The translations under genes were made by a program, and so were the position numbers. This document shows, one piece after another, positions 41,001 through 55,800 of a DNA stretch of 64,000 bases (the stretch's first letter is position 1; each line of letters opens with the position of its first letter). Source of the stretch: Bimastos eiseni (Eukaryota; Annelida; Clitellata; Crassiclitellata; Lumbricidae); NCBI GenBank assembly GCA_959347315.1, contig OY365811.1, positions 35,588,441 to 35,652,440 on the forward strand. The letters are read 5' to 3'. The notes beneath the pieces are model-generated. The model saw only the letters and a program-made list of their open reading frames with translations. It was not told the origin of the DNA and did no database searches.

Positions 41001-44000
41001 TCCTGACCCACGTCCTTAACGAGTGGGACATGGAACCCGATTGGTCAGAGCCCTTGCATCATTAAATAGAGAGCATTTGAGATGTTGGAGGGACCTTGAG
41101 CTTGAGCGCAGTTGTTGAGTGCGGTCGATTGATGTGGGGTCGCTAGTTGTAATGATTGATAATTGTGTAAGTGTAACAATGATAATCAGAATTGTAATGA
41201 TTATTTTATGCATTCTATATACCTTCTTAGTTCAGTATAATTTGGGGCCTTGGTTCATTTAGTTTTACTTTGGCTTTCTACCAGTACTTATATGTTTTGA
41301 AAGTTGACAGAATTTAATCATGAATGATTCAAATGTTACGTAAATGTTGTATCTTTAAGATGCATCATGCTAGGTAATACTAGATGCGCCATATTAAATG
41401 TTATGAGAGAACTAACATTTAAATATAATCAGATAATGAAATATAAACGTGCTCAATTTATGTAGCAACCATATATGACCTCGATCCTGTTCATTTCCCA
41501 ATGAATCGATCGGGTGAGATCCTTCACCACCGCTTGTCGTTTTGTATGTATGTATTAGACTATTTTTATAGTGCCTGTTCAGAACCTCTCGAAGGTGCTA
41601 AACGTAGCTACCCAACAGTAATTTAGAAAGTTGGCTGCAAGCAGTGCAATGTTGCGAAGTTGTAAAGGAAGAGCATTTCAGAATGATGGTCCAATGCATG
41701 GGAAGGCACGGTTTGTCTGCATCAATGTACGGGAGCGCGGGACCATCAAGTCTCCATGGGCTGCAGCACGCAGGGATTGACGACCTGGCTGGCTGGAGAC
41801 GGGAAGACAGATGTATTCTGGAGCCGTGCCGACCACTGATGTCCATCCAATGAGGATGATCTTGAATTTGATCCTATCCTCAACCAGGATTGGTGCCAAG
41901 TCGCCTAAGATCCTCGACCGCTAGCCCAAGATTTCAATTTCTGTAATAAGCAAGCATCGGGAGGTAGACCACGTTACGCACTATTAGGCATATGGGATGC
42001 AGACTACGCTCTTAGCTATGTACAATGTAGCTTACTGGGCTGAAGTGAAATTCATTTTGTTGGTGTTATTTCGTTACAGGAAAGTTGGACAGAGGCTGTT
42101 CGAAAACGTTTGGCTAACTTTCTCAGCTCCAGTCTTCGATCAAAACCTCAGCCACGTCTCGTTCAGCTACTTGTATCCTTACATCTGAACTAAAGCTCTT
42201 CTCTTAAACTTTCGTCAAATAACCGTCGATCATATAACGCACAGATACAGACATAGATACATACATACATACATACATACATACAGACATACATACATAC
42301 AGACATACAGACATTCTTGTAAAACGTTCGTACATACTTGCATACATGCATATCAATATACAGTGTAGGAGATTTCCCCTGGACATTTCCCCTCGGACAG
42401 TTCTCCCTCCCGACGTTTCCTCTGGACTATTCCCCCATGGGACATTTTTCCTCCCGAATTTCCCCCCATTCTATAGAGAATGCTTGAAATGAATCTAGTG
42501 CCAATGTCGTTTTTAGATAGGTTTTTAAAATGATTCATAGCATGAAAAGTCAGGGAGGGGGAAATGTCAAGGGAGTCGGTGGGGGAAAAGTCCTGATACC
42601 GTGAATAGGTCATTATGCATCTTGTTCTTTTTCTTCATGATGATGACCTGAATAGGGCTTGGTCTTGGTACACCATTGGTTGATGACTCGCATATTATGC
42701 ACATGAGCTATAGAAGTTACTAATTATTAATAAATAATTAATTAATCATAAACCCTCCTAAGGTGTACTGCAAATGACCTTTGAATTATGTTTTGTTTTA
42801 TCTTCATGTAGACAGTTGTATTTTAATTTTTATTACAACTATTATAGCTCGAATCTGGGTATTTGGTGCATTTTACAATTGGTTAATGTGCTTTTTTTGT
42901 TATGTAATGTTATATTATTACACACAGGACACGGGTGTGTTTGTGGAGTATTGGGTAATGCACTGGCATGCAAAGCAGTGGAAGTGAGTTCGATTCCAGC
43001 TGCCAAGCCTTACGATTGACAAGTCCTTCTTTCTCTAGGCAGTGGCATTGGTTAATTTATATCTGTAAGTTGATGGAGGCCTTGCATGGCTGCCAACAGT
43101 TGAATTCAATTCCTGTCATAACTTGTAATCATTCTTTCATACTGTAATTGTAATCATACTGCGGTTTGTCAGTTTAAAATTAAATGAAGATATTAATGTT
43201 ATTGTTCTCATTGTTTTGTTTTGTAATGTATTGTTAAGCAGTGAGATGTTTCTCCCATATTTGTCTTTGTTCGTGGATCCTAGGTCTCATTTGTAGTCAG
43301 TGCTTCCTTGACTCTCTTCCAATCAGCATGGAAATGGGAGTTCGAGAGGTAAGTATTACTCCATATGCCTGCTTTTAATACATAACATCGATTATGCACT
43401 TGGAAAATATCATGATCGACATTCTAAGAGCCTTTCAATCAGTCAATCAATGAGTCTTTGTTGTCCATTCCGATGCGATCACAACAGCTGATCAGCAGAA
43501 CCACTCGGTCAGTCAATCAGTCAGTCAGCCAGTCAGTCGAACCAGTCAGTGAGTGAGTCAGTGAGTTAACCAGTCAGTCAGTCAGTCAGTCAATCAGTCA
43601 ACCAGTCAACCAGTCAATCTGTCAAATAATCACTGTTTGAGTGAGTCGTTCATCCAGTCAGTAGTCATCAATTGATCAATAAGTAAGTCAATCTACTACA
43701 TATCTAGCTTATTAGTTAACTGGTTTGAATGCTTAACTGTCAACTGACAGGATGTGGGTTTAAAGCCTTACCAGGGAAGAAAATTTGTTTCCAAAACAAG
43801 ATCAACCAATTGTGTCAACTTAGCTAAAATATTTCACAAATCGTACCATGTCTGTGGGAAGCTCAGATGACATGGGAGAGGACTGACCATCTGCCCTCAT
43901 ATGCCGAGGCTAAGAAAATGATGTCGCTAGCAATTCTTATCCATGTCTTCCTCTCTGTGCCAGATTAAGCGACTGAGCTTTCTTCTATGTACACTTTGTA

Positions 44001-47000
44001 ATGCATTCTTTTATAATCTCTGTGAACAGATGTGCAACAGTTGGAACAAAGAGTAAAGGAGTCAGAAAAGACGTCGACTTTGTATCGAAAACGATGTACC
44101 AGAGTTCAGGTGCATTGGCTGCTGAGTGCTTATCTTAATTAATTTTCTGGACTTTGATGTATTTGTTGATTAGTGTCAAAGAGGCTGATGAACTTCAGTT
44201 ACAATACTTTGATATTTGAAATACTTGCAAGTCAGCATGCAATTAGTTAGAAATGTTACAATCATAGTCTCCTAACTTCTGAACCACCACTTGAGAACCA
44301 TGCTCAGGGCACCAGCTTATTCACGAGTGATTAAAAGTAATGGAATGATTAATTAATTATAATATAATTATACTGTTCCAGAATGATTACTACAATCTGA
44401 TTGAAATAACTGCAAATCTTGTTGATACCTTGGAACAATGCATTGAAGGAAAACCGGTCAGTATTTTAAACAATAAGAATTTGTATCATTGAGATACTTA
44501 TTAGTTTAATATTAACTTCATGTGCGTTGTTTTGCTAATTGATGATATTCCAATTCTTAGTGACATTGAAAATTATGTAGATTTATGCAGAGAGTGCTCC
44601 TAATTAGTTTGTATGTCTTGAAGCAGGGCTACATAAATATGCAATTACATTTACTCATCCTCTTACCTCTTATCTTGCCCTGTTATCCGCTTACCATCTC
44701 CTCTGTTACTCTCCACTGAGCTCTTCAAGCTATCCTATCCCGATTCTACTCCTGAGCCAGCATAAGGCTACCATTATCCGCGATTACAACTGTAGGAGTA
44801 TGCTGTCTTCTCGGCTTTCCCTCCTGGACTCTGACCTGGCACTGGAATGGACAAAGTAGCCCTGCTATTGTGGACTTGATATAGCGCCGGTCTCTGTGAC
44901 ATGCCTTTTGTCTGGTTCTGAGAAATTTTGGAAATTTTTATTTTGCATTATTTTTATTGCTTCTCCAGCAATGCTCATAGATAAAACGGCAGGTTTAATA
45001 TGATGTCATGGTTTATAAATGTAATAATCTTGGTGATCTAATTTGGAGATTTCTCGACAGTGCGTTCTTTAAATCACTGTCTGTAGGTGGCGCTGGACTA
45101 TATCCCTCAAATCTGCAATCGATTGTTTGCCAACAATGTCCGCCAGACAATGGATTTCTCTCGACCAGGAACTGCAGGCAAGACTCTGCGGGAGACGGTT
45201 CCATCACAACCTGTGTTAGTCTCTGAGTCTTCTAATAAAAAAGTGTATTAAATTATTATATGCTGGCATGTTTGTAATTTTTATCATTACTACCGCCATG
45301 TCCACTACCACCATCATGACCTCCACCACCATCATGATCACCACCATTGCAGCCACCATTCCCACCACATCACCACTATCAGGAACATCACAACAACCAA
45401 CCATGACGTTGACCACCACCACTACCATTATGACTTTAACCATTACCATCACCCAACCACCATCACCATTACCACTAACACCACTACAATCATCATCATT
45501 ACCAACACTGCCACACTAGTCATTTGTTGGGTATAGGTGCTAAATGAAGGATCTATTTATAATCACTTTCATTAGTCATTTGCAGAAGCTAATAGTACTG
45601 TTTCAGTTGTACTTCTTTTATTGCTGACCTAAATGAATTAAAATGTGGTATCTTTGATTTTTACTGTTATGATCATCAATATTGATATGATGTATTACCT
45701 TTGTTTTCATTTACTGCTTTGAAGCTCGGATCATAAATCTATACAATCATCTATTCAATCATCTATTCAATCATCTATTCAATCATCTATTCAATCATAT
45801 ATTTAATGCTGTGGTGTTCATGAAGTCATGGTATCATATGAGAAGAAGATATGCCCAACCTAATATAAAAATTCATTGTCATTTTGGGTCTCGCAACTTT
45901 TGTGAGGCTGCTGTTCCTGTTAGCTTTTTATTTTTATGTACAATTGTTATCTGTGTGGTAAAATATGCTTTGTTGTTTTACTTTACTGAAGTCGAACCCA
46001 GACAAGCAAAGATGTGAATCTGAATTCCAGTCTTGACTTCAACAAAATCAAGTCGGATCTTGTAACAGCCGGTGAAAGGAAGAGAGCTCTCCTGCTCCAG
46101 GCACTCCGATGGGTTCGTGGTGTATTATCGATGAATCCGTTTTAATTCAGATTGTAGTTATAGCTGTTCATAGCTTTGATTATCCGTCCGTCATCGTCCA
46201 GTCCAGTTGCATTGTTCTTGGTCGTCCTGTTGTCGTCTTCCGCTCCATTCGCCCCTCAGTTGCAGTTCTTAGTAGGGATTCGCCCCTCATTATGTGGCCC
46301 AACCATTTTCTCTGTGATCTTTTGATTATTCCTATCAGGGATCTTTTCATTCACCATTTTTAGTATCGTTCTTTGTTCTGTACCGCTATTTGTTTACTCA
46401 TCAGGCACACATGTTTACAAATATATTTGTATGCATACCTAGGTATATTCCTGCATGTGTACACGATATAGTGTGTTAATGTCGGAATTTTTACAGTAAA
46501 AGGTAAAGTAAAGCATAGCTGTAGTATGATAGACTGCTAGAGGTGATGAATGCTTTTGTCAATTCCAGAAACTGACTAGAGCTTCCTATTCGGAGCGAAT
46601 GACAGTGCTTACTCTATACCGAACTAATGACATAATTGGTTGCACTACGCCTGGACCAATCAAAGTAGGTTCTTCTTGGACCTAACCAATCAAAGCCATT
46701 CATACTGTTTATAGCTAATTTTATTACTTCTGCCAAGTTCATAAATCCACATTTGAGGCACAATAAAACCATTGTTCCCTCTAGTTTTTTGGAGATAGTG
46801 TGTGCAGCAAGAAATTTTGTGTGTGCAACATCATGCAAATGGTTGACACTTTTGTGCGCAGATTCGAGCTGAGTATGATGATAGCTAAATTAAGATCATA
46901 TCTAGAAGTCTATGGTGATAAGTTCTGATAACTTAAGAAAAGTCCCTTGTCTATAAATAAATACGGATATGTATCAGCCAATAAAAACGAATATCATTGG

Positions 47001-50000
47001 AGGGACTGGATGTAGTAGTAAAGTGTAGTAGTAAAGTGTAGTAGTAAAGTGTAGTAGTAAAGTGTAGTAGTAAAGTGTAGTAGTAAAGTGTAGTAGTAAA
47101 GTGTAGTAGTAAAGTGTAGTAGTAAAGTGTAGTAGTAAAGCGATCCGTTGTATGCTGACACTGTGTTGTTGATTTGTGTGACAGCAATCACACACAAATA
47201 TTTTTGATTGATTGATTGATTGATTCTATTTGCCTCTTCATTAAAGCCAGGTGATCGTTTGCCTCACCATTAAAGCCAGGTGATCCTTGCTCTCAAGTCT
47301 CGATCACAAGATTACTGTTGGAATTTACGGATTTAATGCAAAATGTAGCTATAGGATCCTTTTGACTTAATTTAATCTTTGGTTCTCACAATTATTTATC
47401 ATTGTAAAGATAACAGAAATATGAGGAGATTGTTTCAGCCTATATAGTCTAATTTTTATGGGCAGTTCTTCCTTGGGATGATGCATGCATCAGGTCTGGA
47501 AAGCATGCATAGCTGTGACTGCAATCCAGCTCATCCACAGGTAACATGTGGATTTGGTGAAACAGTCTTCATATGGCTCTTACCTGGGAAATAAAATAAA
47601 GAGTCATCGACCAACATTGGTCGGGCTATAAGGATGCAGCAGGATGGCCACTCTGGGTTTCCACCCTATTAAGATACAGGATTAATCCAGGAAATGAGCT
47701 GTAATCTGGGTATTACTGGCCGACATATTCGGTAAACATGGTCCACCATGTTTTATGGATGACCTGGAAAAAGGAAGAAGGTTACACAAGTCAACCTAGC
47801 CAGATATATCCGGCATGGGGATATGCCACACAGACATACTAGATCATACCAAACTGGCCATTCATCTGGCCCATAATTTCATCATGATGTGTGAGGTAGT
47901 GATGAATCATTTCATAAAAGGCAAACTATTCTTACCCTTTGTGTTTCTCTTAGCAAGCGGTTCTCGATATGGTGAGTGGAGAGAGCCAGATGCTGAAGCA
48001 GAGTTTAGCACGCCTTCTCAACACCATCGCTTCATCCTGGGAAGGTAAGCATAGCCACATATTTCATCTGGGGTTCTTATAAACACAATATTTTTGTACA
48101 ACAATTTATAACCAGTAAGCTTACCAATGCTGCAGTTTAGAAGCAGTGCCAGTGGTACAAGTTTGCATGTATGTGCATGCCTGTATGTGTGTATGAATGT
48201 GTAAATATGCATGCATGTGTATATACGATGTATTTATATTATGTATGTGTGTTGTATCAATACAAAGTATGTACCTCTCTGTAAAATATCTCTTAAACTC
48301 TGCACAAATGGGGCCTGACTGATATGGCACCCCAATGATGACTGATATGGCACCCCAATGTTGACGGATGTGTCACTCCAATGTTGACTGATATGGCACC
48401 CAATGTTGACTGATATGGCACCCACTGTTGACTGATATGGCACCCCAATGTTGACTGATGTGTCACTCCAATGTTGATTGATATGGCACCCCAATGTTGA
48501 CTGATGTGTCACTCCAATGTTGACTGATATGGCACCCAATGTTGACTGATATGGCACCCACTGTTGACTGATATGGCACCCCAATGTTGACTGATGTGTC
48601 ACTCCAATGTTGACTGATATGGCACCCAATGTTGACTGATGTGTCACCCCAATGTTGAGATCGGTTCATTACCATTTAATAATCGTTATTATATTCTTTT
48701 GATTGCAGCATTTCAACGATTTCTGTATTTCTTCGTTTAGGTCGTGGATATCTGGCACTGAGCAATGATCTCGTTATGGAGTTGATTAAAGGTCTCCAAC
48801 GCTCAGCGCACGAGCCAGTCTCACAGGAACACATACTTGCTTGTCTACAGAAACTAAGCTTAAGGTATCACTGATTCTCAGTAATAATACTCATGAATAA
48901 ACTAGAATAACATGGAATTAATTATTATTAATTATCATAAAATGATAATAATTATAATAATGATAATAATATTAACAAGAATAGTAATAACTGGACATTC
49001 AGTATTTCAATGTCACTTCTTCTCTAACAAGCTACACCGTCAGCACAGTCTAGCTTCCATAATTGTTTTTAATTATGTGACCTATATCCCTATAAAATGT
49101 AAATAGAGCAATTAGTAGCACATTTGGCCAAATGATGTCCTTTTTCTCAGCATACTTTCACGATTATCTGATTGAATAATTAAAAAATTTAAATGAATCA
49201 CAGGGACATAGAGATATTTGTTGCATTGCAAGGCTTACTTTATAATATAATTGCTCACAATAGTGTGGCACTGCATGAAATATTGCGGGAACATGATTTC
49301 TACTAATAAGCAGGCTATGATCTTATGTTTGTAGGCGAAATTGTTCGTGATCTAATATCAATGAGTCATCTGGTTAAGTTGTTTGTGAGGATTGTCATGG
49401 AATCAACCTGACATTAGCAATTACTCATGTTCAGACACACTTTTAAATGAATGTTTCTGATTGGGTGACATTTGCACTCGTTGAGTAATAGTTTATGCAC
49501 TGATGCAGTAGGAAAAATCTATATAAGGCGCTGTCAAGTGCGTCATTATAGACTGGTTAAAGTTGATATAATACATAGATGCATAGTTTACATACATTAA
49601 TTATGTCTGTCTCATTATAGAGAGCCCAAAACAATCTTGTGCAGCTATCATGTCATGCACTGAACTAATAGTTTGAGTTGCAATGTCGTTGATGGAACCA
49701 TTCACTTTAGAAATGTCAGAGATTGAAGTACTGTTATTATTGAATTGTTCATTAAATTATTGATGCATAAGAAAATCATCGACTTTGTATGTCTTTTATG
49801 GAGTTAACTCAGCGTTACAAATCGGAAGAATCTTTGGTCTGGAGCCCAGTCGATACCTAAATTCGGAAGATTGCCGATGCATTGACTAATTGCGATGCTG
49901 TTACCTTTAGAGACCTCCTTCAATATGTAGTTTTTTTGTCTTATTTTTCAGGTCCAATCTTCGACCAATGATGATAAATGAAGGACTAATCAGTTGGCTA

Positions 50001-52813
50001 GTAACAGGGTTGAAAAGTTACCACGTGATGTCCGACTACATGTTGGAGTATAGCATAGCCCTACTCATGAATCTGACAATTCAGTCATATGGTAGGCTGA
50101 TCAATATATGATAATAATATACTGATGATTACTAGCTCCACCAATTTTACATTACAGAGGTCTGGCCCTACAATTAACACTCAAACTAACATATACACAT
50201 ATGAGATGTCAACTTTATCTGATTGAATAAACGAGTATTGATTGATTGATTGATCCTGTACTGTTTAAGTGTTGACAGATATCGTATAGTTTGGTGACCG
50301 CTCATTTCATCGCAGATCTTTTCATCGCATTCATTTCGTCAGGTTAAGAATCATGAGGGTTGGTTAGGGTCAGGTTATGCGTCGTGAAGGTTGGTCGGGT
50401 TAGGGTTAAAATGCGACATAGCGAACTGCGACAAAATGAATCCAACGAAATGATCTGCAATTAAATGAATGGGAGCCATATGGGTTTTTAGTCCATTAAC
50501 TAAATTATAGTTTCTGTGTACGAGTGCCATCTACTTTATATGCATTTGACATATCGAGAATTCATATCTTATTATATATCATAAATATGGCAAGTCGGAC
50601 TTAATGAACTCAATCAAACAGTTTCATCCTTTCTTATCCTTTACTTGTCTGTGTTAGAGTTCAGGTTTCACTCCTCCATCTCTACCATAATCAAAGGCTT
50701 GAGGCATATCAATGTCTTATATCAAAATCTTACTTGCTTACAGTTGATCCTTGATTGAGATTAATGAATTTGAATGTTATTTATAATTTGTTATGCACTT
50801 TCAGCCCTATGGTATCCAATTAAAAAATGTGGTAAAATCTAGACTAACAGTATATGACGCAATATACCTGTATTTTCAAATTGCCAAAGTTCTGAAATGC
50901 ACATGACTAAAAGACAAACCATATCGACGACGCAGAGCAACTGGGAGTGAAGATTGAGGAACTTATACTAAAGGTTATTAACTGGCTGAGTGTTGTCTCG
51001 AACCTCTACTTTTCTCATTTCAGGCCAAGCACTCTAGCCAGTTAGCCATCGTTCCCTGTAGGTGTAACTTGGGTGAGGTGTAAGGCCTGATTCAGTGTTA
51101 GGGTTTGTATATGACATTAATAATGAACGAGTTACTGGTGAAACTTCTTGTAGGTCGAAATCGTTGTGTTCCACTGGGGTCTCAGCTGTTGAAGATCATC
51201 AGCAACTTACTTGACCACGAGAACCTCAATGTAAGACTAAATACATTGTGCATGGGCATTTTCGGATATGTAAGACTTGCCAAACTAAACAAATTGTAGA
51301 TGGAGGACATATGTTCAACTTTGATTCCTGACCCTTGTAGCAACTTTGGTTTTTGGGCACAGTAGATTTCTTGAGTTTATGATTACAAATTGACAGTGTT
51401 AAATGTGATTTATTATGGAAAATATTTAAAATAACACTGCTAATGTAACTAACGTCATCAAAATCTGATCCATTGTAAAAGTGTTTAAAATGCCTTTGTG
51501 ACAATAAAAGTATGATTTTGGTGGAACTCATTGTGCTTTCTCATCTCACCTTTTCATGCCTATTAATATTTTCTTTGAGTGCCTGTAATATTGATTGCTA
51601 TTAGCCTATTACTGGTGCCCAAAGGCTACTTGATTTATTGATTTTTTATTCATGTTCATTGTAGATAAGGCCGTTTGTGCATGGGACGCTGTACAGCCTT
51701 CTTCACATTCCTTCAATATCAGAAGAAGCTCGTGCAATGGTCAGTGTCAGCCAAACAAAGTCAATTACTGAAATTAATTGGACTTTTTGTAATGAAGCAA
51801 TAGTCACCGGCAGTTTCGGAGACGATGACCGGGCTTATGGAAAGGCATCCTTCGTGTAGTGGCCATGGACAATTGAGCATGGTCATTTGCAAACAGGAAG
51901 CAAGTCCGTCTGAGTTTCCATTATGATATTGGAAAGAAGGTGAGGGGATGAGGTTGAGGGCTGGCCAACCGTTGCCATACATATCCCATGGCTAAGTAAA
52001 CAAAGTCACATGAACTACATTGCCATGCTTCGAGAATGCTCTTCTTCTATTAGTTAAAACTGCCTGTTGTCATGGTTGTTGTCATGGTTGTCTATTTCTG
52101 TCAGAATCACCATTGCGAGTTTCCTTTACATAGTGCTATGAAAGTAGTCCATTACATTACAGAAATCAGCTCCATTCCACCCTAAGGTGATTATAGAACA
52201 AAAGAACTGTTTAGTTAAAACATTAAGAGTCATTAAATGAGGGAATATTTTACTGTTTTTCTACTTTGATCCAGGGAATGGAAGAAATTCTTACGAGTTC
52301 GGTGAAGCATGAAGATGATGAGGAGAAGAAACATGTCCTCTTCCTCATCAAGCGACTTAATACTTTCAGTAAGCTATCAAGTCAAATTCAGCGTAATGTA
52401 TTTAATAGTTTTTTCTGTAATTTGCAATTGCCATTGGAAAGAAAAATAAATATGTGGCAACACTTTCGTGAAAACTAATCGGATGTCCACTCTAAGCTAG
52501 CCCAAATGTCCAGAGTAGTACGTATGGATTTATATTATAGTTAAGCTGACTGGTGCCCATTACACTGAACTAATCTACCGACAACAGTTCCATTCCACCG
52601 GAAGATGATTTTTAAAAACAGAACTTTTCAGTTAAAACTATAAGACTCATTAAATTAGTAAAGTTTTGGATAATAGGTTACTACAGGATTCACACACGTA
52701 CACGCACACACACACACACACAGACACACACACATAAACACAAACACACACACCTGCATCAATACACACAGAGGCACCAATACACAACCCCTTCATAAAA
52801 TGTATGATGTATT

Positions 52814-52866
<53 letters not shown>

Positions 52867-55800
52867 AAGACAGACAGACAGAAAGACAGACAGACAGAAA
52901 GACAGACAGACATACAGACAGACAGAAAGACAGACAGACATACAGACAGACAGACAGACAGATAGATAGATAGATACATATATAGATAGGTATTAACATA
53001 AATGAAATGGTCAAGGTCTTTTTCCGACATATTTGTATTATTGGTCTGAGGTATGTAGTGTATACATGCATTCCATTGAGCGAACACCTGTTTTAACTTT
53101 CCACCTTTTGTGTTGGTGGAGGCTGCATTGTAGTGTCCTCGTTTACATTGTTGACCCTTCATGTGGTGTCATTGATCCTAATCTCTTTCTGTTTATTGTG
53201 TTTATTCAGCTGATGAGATGTTTTAACAAGCTCTCTCTCAGCTTTTTCTCATTGTGTTATTATGAGCAGCTGTAGGCTGTGCATATAAAAAATGTAGGAT
53301 TTATTATATAAGCAGCTGCTGACTGTTATGCAATAACTTCTCGAAATGAATATACATTATGACACTATTATTATTATTATTATTAAATTTGTCACACAAG
53401 GTCACACCTAAATGTGAATCTGAGGTGTGGATAGTCAGTCGCCAGGAGAAGATGCAATTAGATTTCCTAATCCTTGAAAGCCAAAGAGAAATAGTGAGTT
53501 TTGAGTCGATTTTTGAAGGAAGGAAGTGAATTTATGTTGACATTGTATTCCTTACTATCAACTGCATAATTTAGGATCCTCCTCGCATATAGGAACTCCT
53601 GCCTTATGAGGCTCTGAGCAGGCTAGCTCTATCTAGATTAGAGTCACGACTTCTCTCATGTAAGGACCCTTCATTATTACACTGGATTCTGTGATTCAAT
53701 ATTCAGTTCAATATGTTTTATTGATCTCAAAAAGGGGAACATGTGATTGTAAACTGCATACATTGATGATTCATAGGAGTGGGAACAGCAGTAACGGAAA
53801 AAGGCCCTAAAGGGACCAGGGCTCTGCTAGTCAGGCTACCATTTTTTTAAATACAGTGAGCAGTGGTATAACGGCATAATGCGAATGCTGTTTATGTTGA
53901 AACTTCTACCCTGTTCATAAAACTTGAATTAGCTGAAACTTGAATTGAATCTAGTTAGAAGATCGCCTGAAAGAAGACACTAAACTGTGATGATGAGAAT
54001 GATGATTATTGTGATGATTCTGATCTCATTTTCTAGTTGAAGAACCAGATCATTCTAACGACAGTGATGATGATGACGATGACGATGTTTACGAAGAGGA
54101 TCAGGAAGAACTGGAGAAAGATTTAGACAATGACGACGTCTTGAAACAACAGGCGGGGGAATTGTCTGGCAACCAGTTTTTGGCCAAGTACTATGGAATT
54201 TCGGACATATCTGGACATCAGAAAAATCGGGTAGTTAACTGTTGAAGATTATTTTGAGCATCTATGTTTCATTGTATTACCTGCTGTAAATGTTTTTGAA
54301 GTTGTTGTGAGTAGTTCAGAACAGTGCTCTATTCAATAGCGCACTTTTACACTAATCCAACGATTATGGCTTTGAAACCTTCTTAGTGAACTTCATTTAA
54401 CAGCCTTAAGAAAGGTTAAATCATGCTTGCATATATCTATAACGAAGCATTGATAATTTGGTGATGGTATAAGCTGGCAGATGAATAGCAAGACCTGTGG
54501 TATTCGTGCTGAATTCAATCTGCAGTTTGTTGACTGCCCTTCCCCTACTTTCCACAAGGACATGGAAATGTTAATTGCCTTGAGGAGATCCTGATTTGAT
54601 GCAACAGAAAATTGTATTACTATAAATAATATATTTTCGTATATTCAATTCAAACTGACAACTACGTTATGATTACATGATATGGTAGTAGCTATGTAGC
54701 AGCCTGCAAGGTGTCCATCTGTACTACTGCTTATTTTTCACCTCCCAGCAAATGAAAGGATAATTTAGTCAACCGTATAGGGTTAGCGAATTTCAAACCT
54801 GTGTCCTTCTGATCTTAGTCCCAGCGTGTTGCCATTCAGCCATCTCCATGCACCATGAGCATTCATTCATTCAGTCTGAGAATTTGTATAGCACCTCATT
54901 AATGGACCTACTCAGTGGCAGCCCAGCCACTACTAAAGATGTGTGATTGGAGGGACTTTTTAAAATCAGATGGGGTTTAGCAGATAATATCTCTCCTAAC
55001 GACATAATACACATTCTGCTTCAGTATAGTAACTTAATGGCAAATGATGACCATTTTTATCACTGTCGAGTATTACCTTTGTGTTTTATCATCATCACTC
55101 GCAGCTGTTTGACAACGTCTTGGCTAATGATGAGATCTTACGAAGACCTGTGACTCCAGGGTACATGCGATCCAACACAGATCGTTTCTCAAGCATAGAA
55201 AATGCAGCAGGTGTCAGGTAAAGAAATCGTTGTACAGTGTGCATTCATTGATATGAAGTAGTCATTCATTCAATAATTTATATAGCACCCTAACAAGGTG
55301 ACTACTCAAAGCGCTACCATGGGACTGTTTGTGACATACCTCAGGGCTTCTGTATTGGTCCTTGGACATACCTTGTGATGCAGCATATAAACAGGGCTGT
55401 GTGTAAAAGCCACTAAAAGGGATATTTGCCAATATGCTGCAGTATGATGCATTAGCCAATACAGCCTGTTCAGTTAATATTTACATCAGTTGCTATGTAG
55501 TGTACAACTGTACACTTATAAGCTGCTTGTAGGGTAGGACTAATGCTAAGGCCTTTTGTGCCTACTAGCATTGTATACTATTGTCTGTGCATTATGCCAT
55601 TCACACAATAGAAATTCTAAGATTAAATTGATTTGATATCTTTTGTCTGTTGTTCTCTGAGCCAATTATCATTATGTCTAATTATTATTTTTCATTAGTT
55701 GTTTTAATATCTCTGACGTTTGCATGACGTATGTGCTGTGCAGGGCTTCATATCTGTCTGCTCCACCTGGACCAAGGTCTCAGCGCCCACCAACAAGAAG

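Noticed and set aside
43284..43348. Longer ARMC9 exon 6 starting after TTTGTAGTCAG (frame [16 protein letters not shown])
   Set aside because: That frame ends in phase 0, and exon 7 read from its acceptor then hits a stop after eight codons. Only the 22-nt version keeps the coiled coil in frame.
47530..47930. Possible exon or repeat in ARMC9 intron 11
   Set aside because: No protein similarity in any frame and no second copy in the window; left unassigned.
50340..50410. Telomere-like GGGTTAG motifs
   Set aside because: Only a few scattered copies in the centre of a foldback; not an interstitial telomere array.
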